Shown here: in pieces, positions 31,950 to 36,510 of the stretch
How the letters are laid out: each line of letters opens with the position of its first letter
Position numbering within the stretch: the first letter of the stretch is position 1
NCBI GenBank assembly: GCA_004297445.1
Contig: SCUK01000016.1
Location: forward strand, 1 to 36,510
Direction of reading: 5' to 3'
DNA length: 36,510 nucleotides
DNA from: Anaerolineae bacterium
GTDB taxonomy: Bacteria; Chloroflexota; Anaerolineae; Anaerolineales; UBA11579
Translations under genes and position numbers: made by a program
The notes under the pieces: model-generated
The model's database searches: none
The model's input: the letters and a program-made list of their open reading frames with translations, nothing else
Told to the model about the DNA's origin: nothing

Positions 31950-32870
31950 TTACGGCTCCGCGCCAGTACCGCGCAGAAAAAAGTCAAGGACCTGAAGCGC
32001 CGTCAGATTACGCCATGGCCAGGCTGACTCCATCCGCACCGGGTCATCAAAATAGGGGCTGGCCCAGCTGAGATGCTCCCTGTCCGGCTGAAGGCCGTGG
32101 TTTGGCAGAGGTTGAGCCGCCAGCCAGAAATTCCATAAGGGAAGGTCGAACTCGTAGGTCAGGTTGGCGATGATGCGATTAATGCTGTGGTCGCCTTCCC
32201 GGTTGTCAACCTTGCTGGAAAGTATGGGAACGACTCCTCGTTCCATCATTCGCTCGAGGATGATGCGAAGTTCGGTCTCGAAGATTTCAGGCGAACCGGC
32301 CTGGTTCGTGCCAACAGAGAAGAAGGCGATGCTCGGCCGGTTAAGGCGCAACTCGCAGTCCAGAGGGGTTTCGGAAGCTTCGCAAAGGGCTTCATCGGCG
32401 TAGGTCGGGTCCAGAATCGTTGTGGTGCTGAAACCAGACCCCGCGGCCACACTCACCCTCCCAAACGAACCGGCAAATATCTCAATAACCGACTGCAAGT
32501 AGGTATATGTACCCAAACTGTAGAATTCCTGGCGAAGATCGTAATGCGCAAGGAACCAGATTGTCGAAGCCCCATTGTCACCAAATTTCGAGAAGGACTG
32601 CGGGTTGTTCCCTAATTCCAGTCCGCGCTCGTAGATTTCCAACGTGCGCGCACTCAAACGTTCCGGCACCACCGGCCACTCCTGCCAGCGTTCAGGCGGC
32701 AAACGAAGGTCCGGGATTGGGCCAACTGCGTTAAGTGCAACAGGGATTACATCGGGCGTCGCGGTCTGATTGTCATCGAGATTTATCTCCGAAGAAACTT
32801 GAGAGGGAAAAGCCTCAGCGGACACTAATAGGGCAGCCAGGCAACACCAGATGGACAAGACGTATTTCAT
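31950..32870 (-). CDS. Secreted SGNH/GDSL-like protein with altered block I
   Basis: About 306 residues from ATG 32870 with signal peptide MKYVLSIWCCLAALLVSAEA. A GTG nine bases earlier is an alternative start. SGNH-type landmarks are FSKFGDNGAST (block I), SVGTNQAGSP (block III GxN-like) and PDREHLS (block V DxxH). The nucleophile position of GDS reads GDN here, so ordinary esterase chemistry may be lost unless a nearby Ser serves. The rest is compatible with a secreted carbohydrate- or ester-acting enzyme. No functional link to the catabolic operon, whose promoter lies just beyond its stop. Confidence 0.75.
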   Translation of the reverse strand: MKYVLSIWCCLAALLVSAEAFPSQVSSEINLDDNQTATPDVIPVALNAVGPIPDLRLPPERWQEWPVVPERLSARTLEIYERGLELGNNPQSFSKFGDNGASTIWFLAHYDLRQEFYSLGTYTYLQSVIEIFAGSFGRVSVAAGSGFSTTTILDPTYADEALCEASETPLDCELRLNRPSIAFFSVGTNQAGSPEIFETELRIILERMMERGVVPILSSKVDNREGDHSINRIIANLTYEFDLPLWNFWLAAQPLPNHGLQPDREHLSWASPYFDDPVRMESAWPWRNLTALQVLDFFLRGTGAEP

Positions 32871-32945
32871 GACAATCACAGTTAACGCGCAAACGCGGGT
32901 AGTGAATTGGGCAAACTACGCGGCGCGCACCCTTATCGTATAACG

Positions 32946-32982
32946 CTGACTCCCCGGCCGCAACCTGCGACTGGGGAGTCAG
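32946..32982. repeat. Perfect 10-bp inverted repeat
   Basis: CTGACTCCCC (32946-32955) and GGGGAGTCAG (32973-32982) can form a hairpin with a 17-base loop, between the start of the SGNH gene and the small membrane gene. It lacks a T-tract on either side, so it may be a protein-binding site or a leader hairpin rather than a terminator. Confidence 0.5.
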
Positions 32983-33052
32983 GCACTTGTACAAATGGGG
33001 GACAGATGGGGTGAAGAGGAGGGGCAATCTACTACCCCATTGACTCTCGAGA

Positions 33053-33232
33053 TTACTCCCGCCGCGCCCTTGCAATCAGCCCCAACCCCAGCGCAGCGGC
33101 CAGCGCGCCATACACCGCCCATTGAATCTGACCGGTCATGAAACTGCCGGGCAGGATGTTGATGCCCTGCAGGAACCACACCGCGCCGACGAAGATGAGC
33201 AAGATACCAAGGAAAATTAGGAATTTCTCCAA
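33053..33232 (-). CDS. Small two-span membrane protein, 59 aa
   Basis: The start is taken as TTG 33232 because a GGAGG sits five bases before it; the longer in-frame reading runs into the mobile element's left end. The sequence EKFLIFLGILLIFVGAVWFL, then QGINILPGSFMTGQIQW and VYGALAAALGLGLIARARRE, gives two helices joined by an LPGSFMTGQ loop. This pattern recurs in many small bacterial membrane proteins of unknown role. Its leader lies about 80 bases from element 3. Confidence 0.75.
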   Translation of the reverse strand: MEKFLIFLGILLIFVGAVWFLQGINILPGSFMTGQIQWAVYGALAAALGLGLIARARRE

Positions 33233-33389
33233 GATGGCCTCCAAATGAACCGTGGCCGCCCTTTGCGAAGAATACCACAAGGCGGGGGAGGAAGATTTCT
33301 TGCTTGCCCCATAGAATTTCACGCAAGGGTACTCCTGCTTTAGCGGGGAGAGGAATTGCGCATTCCTCCTTCTGCGATAGAATTAGTTT

Positions 33390-33782
33390 GTGGATACTCA
33401 ACGAGCGCGACACGCGGTTTATCAAATTGCATATCACTTCGTCTGGATACCGAAGGACAGGCGTCCTGTATTGGTTGGAAGGATCGCCAAACGCCTGGTT
33501 GAATTGATTTATCAAAAGACGAAAGAGCTTGGCGGGGAAATCTTGAATATCACTGTTCAGCCCGATCATGTTCATCTTTCTTGCTGTTTCCCACCCAACT
33601 TTGCTCCCGATCAGATCATGTACCGTCTGAGAGGCTATACGGCTCACGAATTGCGCAAAGAATTTCCAGAACTCAAAAGCAGACTTCCTAATTTGTGGAC
33701 GCGCGCGTATTACGTTGGAACGGCTGGAAACGTCTCTGCATCCACGATCCAGAGATATATCGACGCGCAAAAAGGCAGATAA
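33390..33782 (+). CDS. tnpA: IS200/IS605 Y1 transposase TnpA
   Basis: 130 residues, full length for the family. The HUH motif is H60-V-H62 in VQPDHVHLSCCF, and the catalytic Tyr is Y123 in TIQRYIDAQK, with Gln127 in the same helix. The protein nicks and joins single-stranded ends folded as subterminal hairpins, cutting after a short target motif. The start is GTG 33390, just inside the left end; no strong ribosome-binding site is seen. The reading frame is intact. It is the obvious candidate for moving the two non-coding elements in trans, as their left ends match. Confidence 0.95.
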   Translation: MDTQRARHAVYQIAYHFVWIPKDRRPVLVGRIAKRLVELIYQKTKELGGEILNITVQPDHVHLSCCFPPNFAPDQIMYRLRGYTAHELRKEFPELKSRLPNLWTRAYYVGTAGNVSASTIQRYIDAQKGR

Positions 33783-33785
33783 TCG

Positions 33786-34925
33786 ATGGTACGCACTTAT
33801 CGCTATCGTCTGTATCCAGCCAAACAACAACAAGAAACGCTCAGGGAAATACTTTGGCTGGCCTGCTGGCTTTATAACCACGCGCTGGCTTTTCGTCGCC
33901 TGCGATGGGAGGCAAGCAGGAAGTCTGTTCGCTACGTGGAACAGGCGGCGATGTGGAGGGATTGGCGAAACGAAGAAGCACAAGACAACCCGCTTCGCCT
34001 GCTCAACATGAGCGCGGGCCAACAGGTGCTTCGCCGCCTGGATAGCGCCTACAGGCAATTTTTGAAAGGTGAACGCGGCATACCAAAATTCAGAAAAGCC
34101 TCCCACTTCAATAGTGTGAACTACAAGCCTGGCGATGGGGCGCAAGTGAGGGGAAAGCGACTGTATGTTCAGAATGTCGGATTGATAAGAATTCGCTGGC
34201 ATCGCCAATTGCCAGACGGCAAACTCAAGAACATTGTCGTCCTGCGGAAACCTTCGGGTTGGTATGCTCTTTTGCAGATCGACGTCGCCGAACAACAAGC
34301 AGAAAAATCTGCCAATCCGCCCGTGGGTGTGGACATGGGTATCTCTCACGCGCTGGCTTTGTCGGATGGCATGATCTTCGACAGTCCCCGCCACCTGCAT
34401 GCCTCGTTGCGCCGTCTGCGTGTCCTCGAACGCACCAAGTCCCGCAAAAAGCGCGGCGGGGCCAACCGGCGCAAGGTCGTCCGCCAGATCGCCCGCCTGC
34501 ACGAATGCATCGCCAACCAGCGGCGCGACTGGTGGCACAAGGTCACCCGACAGATGGTCGATGCCTACGGCGCCATTGTCGTGGAAGACCTCAACCTCCA
34601 ATTCATGCTCCAGAACGGCCACCTCTCCCGAACCGCGCACGACATCGGCCTAGGGATGTTCCGCGAACTGCTCGACTACAAGGCTATCGAGGCCGGGGTC
34701 GAGGTCGTTCGCGTGAACCCCCACAACACCAGCCAGATGTGCAGCGGGTGCGGGGAGGTGGTTCCGAAGGATTTGCGCGTTCGTGTGCATGTCTGTCCTT
34801 GTTGCGGCCTCACGCTCGACCGAGACGTGAACGCCGCCTGTAATGTGCTTGCCCTGGGACGCAGGGCCTGGGCGCCAACGTGGCCGGTTGCGGCGAGCGT
34901 TGCCCAAGAAGCTCCCCCGCTTTAG
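33786..34925 (+). CDS. tnpB: TnpB RNA-guided nuclease (intact RuvC)
   Basis: 379 residues. The N-terminal helix-turn-helix/WED region opens MVRTYRYRLYPAKQQQETLR. RuvC residues are D183 (GVDMGI), E267 (VVEDLN) and D347 (LDRDVNAACNVLA). The zinc ribbon uses C319/C322 and C337/C340. All catalytic residues remain, unlike nuclease-dead TldR-type derivatives. The family is a Cas12-ancestor nuclease guided by a right-end RNA. The gene starts three bases after tnpA. Its stop lies within the right-end hairpin, as usual, so the guide RNA scaffold overlaps the 3' coding end. Confidence 0.95.
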   Translation: MVRTYRYRLYPAKQQQETLREILWLACWLYNHALAFRRLRWEASRKSVRYVEQAAMWRDWRNEEAQDNPLRLLNMSAGQQVLRRLDSAYRQFLKGERGIPKFRKASHFNSVNYKPGDGAQVRGKRLYVQNVGLIRIRWHRQLPDGKLKNIVVLRKPSGWYALLQIDVAEQQAEKSANPPVGVDMGISHALALSDGMIFDSPRHLHASLRRLRVLERTKSRKKRGGANRRKVVRQIARLHECIANQRRDWWHKVTRQMVDAYGAIVVEDLNLQFMLQNGHLSRTAHDIGLGMFRELLDYKAIEAGVEVVRVNPHNTSQMCSGCGEVVPKDLRVRVHVCPCCGLTLDRDVNAACNVLALGRRAWAPTWPVAASVAQEAPPL

Positions 34926-34960
34926 CGGGGAGAGCCGTCACTACTGATAATCGACTGGTG
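34800..34960 (+). ncRNA. Predicted right-end guide RNA (reRNA) of TnpB
   Basis: In this family the RNA scaffold comes from the 3' end of tnpB through the right-end hairpin (34911-34931), and the guide is the flanking DNA. Here the guide would begin near 34942 (CTACTG or TACTGA onward). The 5' boundary is approximate and the RNA is inferred from family knowledge, not from a visible promoter. Confidence 0.55.
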
Positions 34961-35184
34961 CTTCTCGGAATCTGCTCCAGCACATGTTTGACATCGGTTG
35001 ATGCGATTGTTGCTTTGATCGACCAAACCCTTCCATTTCTCCAGGTCAAGAGCATGGCATACAACCACTGGAATGCGACGAGCCGCCATGTCCGCACCAG
35101 TGGAGGTGTGAAAAAGAACATATCGACGTATACTGGTCTTAGCCGGCCCGTGTGGTTTCCAATCATCGACAGGATTCAAGGACC

Positions 35185-36510
35185 ATGTCCAATCCAGGGT
35201 TAGCGTTGAGAAGCATTGTGTTCGTCCTGCTCATTGCTGCATTGGCCTGTGGGCAGGCAACCCCAGCCATCACTCCAATTCCCTCGCCTGTAGGCCAGGA
35301 GCCAGCACAGGGACCTCCATCCGCATCCACCCGCATCCTCATAGGGACGGAATACATCCTCATTGAAAATCCGGGGCGTGTGAGAACGCTCGCTGGCATG
35401 CTGGCTCCCATCGGCCTGACGCTCGCCAAACCCCTCCCCGAAAATTTCCACTGGGGCAATATGCAGCCCTCTCCCGATGCAGCCATCGATTTCAACCGCC
35501 TGGATACTTTTGTGCGCGAATTCCAGGCGGTGGGTTTTAGTGAACTCCTTCTTGCCCTCAAATCCACCAGTTCTTGGGCGTCTCAGGGCGACGGCCTGCT
35601 TCAAAGAAGTCAGGCGCCCAAACCCGAGTATATGGATGCTTATGCGGCGTGGGTATATTCCATCGTGGAACGCTACGACGGAGACGGGGCTGAAGACATG
35701 CCTGGTCTCCTCTTCCCAGTGCGTCTCTACGAAATCGGCACCGAATTCTCGAGCTATGAACCGGAGCCGGTGGGAGAATATCTACTTGTCCTGGAGCAGG
35801 CCTACGCGGCCGCTCACCGCGCATCCGAAAACGTCATTGTCACCCATGCAGCTTTTCTCACCACCGGGGCTTTTACCAGCAACCCTGGCCCGGGAGAATA
35901 CGAAGCGGCCTTCCAGGGCGTGCCGGACAAAAGTCATGACCTCGCAGACATCCGCCAGGTACTGGACCGACCCGACCTCTTCGACGTCGTGAACGTGCAC
36001 GCCCTCGGGGACCCCCATGAAATCGAAGCCATCGTGGCGTGGTTGGATTACGAAATGGGCGAACGCAGTTACCAGAAACCCATCATGATCAGCGATACAG
36101 GAACGACGCCCTTCATAGCCTGGGGCCCGGCCACGTCGTGTGACAAGAATCCTAATGCCATGGGCCGCGTCATTCCTCCGGCTGTCGAAGAGGACAGATG
36201 TCGCCTGGCGGACTATTTCAGAAGACTTGTGGATGGCGATAAACCAACCTTGGAGTGGGCGCAGGCCTTTTCGGCGGCAGATATCGTAAAGAAGGTCGTG
36301 GTGGCGGCGGAACAAGGAATATTCCTCATCAACACCGCATTTACTGAAGACCTTCTGCTACTCAAACTCCCCATCGCCCAGGCTGGCGCAGGAAATTCCG
36401 CGTGGGCTGGGCTGGTGGACCTGGAGCAAGGCGAATACCGCGCAGGTTTCTATGCATTGCAGCAGCTCACCGGATACTTGCGCGGTTATGAAAGCGTCAC
36501 GCGCCTTAGA
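35185..36510 (+). CDS. Secreted lipoprotein, possible TIM-barrel hydrolase (partial, runs off window)
   Basis: An open frame of 442 codons from ATG 35185 to the window end with no stop. The N-terminus SIVFVLLIAALACG is a lipoprotein signal with lipobox Cys22, followed by a Pro-rich stalk. The body alternates strand and helix: FVREFQAVGFSELLLALKST, YEIGTEFSSYEP, VIVTHAAFLTTGAF, VVNVHALGDPHEIEAIVAWL and KPIMISDTGTTPF. This is compatible with a clan GH-A-like barrel, in which Glu residues at strand ends 4 and 7 act. The strand-7 position reads SDTG, so catalysis is uncertain. Family not recognised. It lies about 240 bases downstream of element 3. Confidence 0.8.
   Translation, partial: MSNPGLALRSIVFVLLIAALACGQATPAITPIPSPVGQEPAQGPPSASTRILIGTEYILIENPGRVRTLAGMLAPIGLTLAKPLPENFHWGNMQPSPDAAIDFNRLDTFVREFQAVGFSELLLALKSTSSWASQGDGLLQRSQAPKPEYMDAYAAWVYSIVERYDGDGAEDMPGLLFPVRLYEIGTEFSSYEPEPVGEYLLVLEQAYAAAHRASENVIVTHAAFLTTGAFTSNPGPGEYEAAFQGVPDKSHDLADIRQVLDRPDLFDVVNVHALGDPHEIEAIVAWLDYEMGERSYQKPIMISDTGTTPFIAWGPATSCDKNPNAMGRVIPPAVEEDRCRLADYFRRLVDGDKPTLEWAQAFSAADIVKKVVVAAEQGIFLINTAFTEDLLLLKLPIAQAGAGNSAWAGLVDLEQGEYRAGFYALQQLTGYLRGYESVTRLR

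Larger units (their letters stand above)
33313..34941 (+). mobile_element. Element 3: IS200/IS605-family insertion sequence (tnpA + tnpB)
   Basis: About 1.63 kb. The left end has a hairpin at 33332-33350 with a TTTA loop, then AGGAATTGCGCATTCCTCC and ATAGAATTAG. The right end has the hairpin 34911-34931 followed by AGCCGTCAC. The left end matches elements 1 and 2 and the right end matches element 2. There are no terminal inverted repeats or target duplications, as expected for single-strand Y1 transposition. Both genes are intact and abut. The 5' flank ends in CCAT; the other copies are preceded by TCAT, a possible target/TAM tetranucleotide. Borders are estimates. Confidence 0.88.

Noticed and set aside
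32979..34640. 553-codon minus-strand ORF across element 3
   Set aside because: It is antisense to intact tnpA and tnpB and crosses the element border, so it is a shadow frame.
34922..35179. Minus-strand 85-codon ORF between element 3 and the last gene
   Set aside because: No recognisable family, no ribosome-binding site, and it overlaps the element's right end. It could be a decayed gene remnant, but this is not supportable.
1..36510. CRISPR arrays, tRNA and rRNA genes
   Set aside because: I looked for regularly spaced repeats, cloverleaf-like segments and rRNA-like conserved blocks and saw none.

Overview
The window looks like a chromosomal segment from a GC-rich member of the Chloroflexota, probably Anaerolineae-like. 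That placement is inferred from gene content and protein style: a short Oxa1-type YidC, many lipoproteins with Thr/Pro-rich stalks, and parAB close to the rpmH-rnpA-yidD-yidC-jag block. No rRNA or tRNA gene was found to confirm it.

Layout. 1-302: the truncated end of a small non-coding mobile element (element 1, minus strand). 303-1169: two small conserved hypothetical genes converging on a shared terminator. 1347-5057: the ribosome/membrane-insertion operon rpmH-rnpA-yidD-(PQQ-propeller lipoprotein)-yidC-jag, with a clear sigma-70-type promoter and a strong terminator. 5072-5996: two tandem paralogous lipoproteins. 5997-6377: a complete non-coding mobile element (element 2) related to element 1. 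6451-8959: a probably leaderless pfkB-like gene overlapping parA, then parB. 9047-11536: a YtcJ-type amidohydrolase and a membrane diguanylate cyclase. 11546-14711 (minus): selB and a long coiled-coil protein. 14789-18356 (minus): three overlapping membrane genes resembling the HyfD/B-HyfE-HyfF proton-pumping arm of hydrogenase-4/complex I, without catalytic subunits.

18398-31876 (minus) is a long catabolic region. In transcription order it holds 8-oxoguanine deaminase, an FAD amine oxidase-like protein, a GntR/UTRA regulator, YgeY, YgeW, carbamate kinase, a threonine-synthase-like PLP enzyme, a GT2 glycosyltransferase, a second PLP enzyme, a lipoprotein, a conserved hypothetical and a hydantoinase/dihydropyrimidinase. 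YgeW, YgeY, ArcC and HyuA are the hallmark of the anaerobic purine/urate degradation cluster that is often associated with selenium-dependent molybdenum hydroxylases. Finding selB in the same window fits that link. A palindrome overlapping the first promoter is a good candidate GntR operator.

31950-36510: an SGNH-like secreted protein, a small membrane protein, an intact IS200/IS605-type element (element 3: TnpA Y1 transposase plus RuvC-intact TnpB), and a lipoprotein running off the window end.

The most interesting signal is the trio of mobile elements. Elements 1 and 2 encode no protein but share a left end with the TnpA/TnpB element. Their interiors fold into at least five stems whose arms differ in sequence between the copies but keep pairing, so they look like stand-alone mobile structured RNAs of the HEARO/omega-RNA kind. 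Both sit directly against the start codon of a neighbouring gene, oriented away from it.
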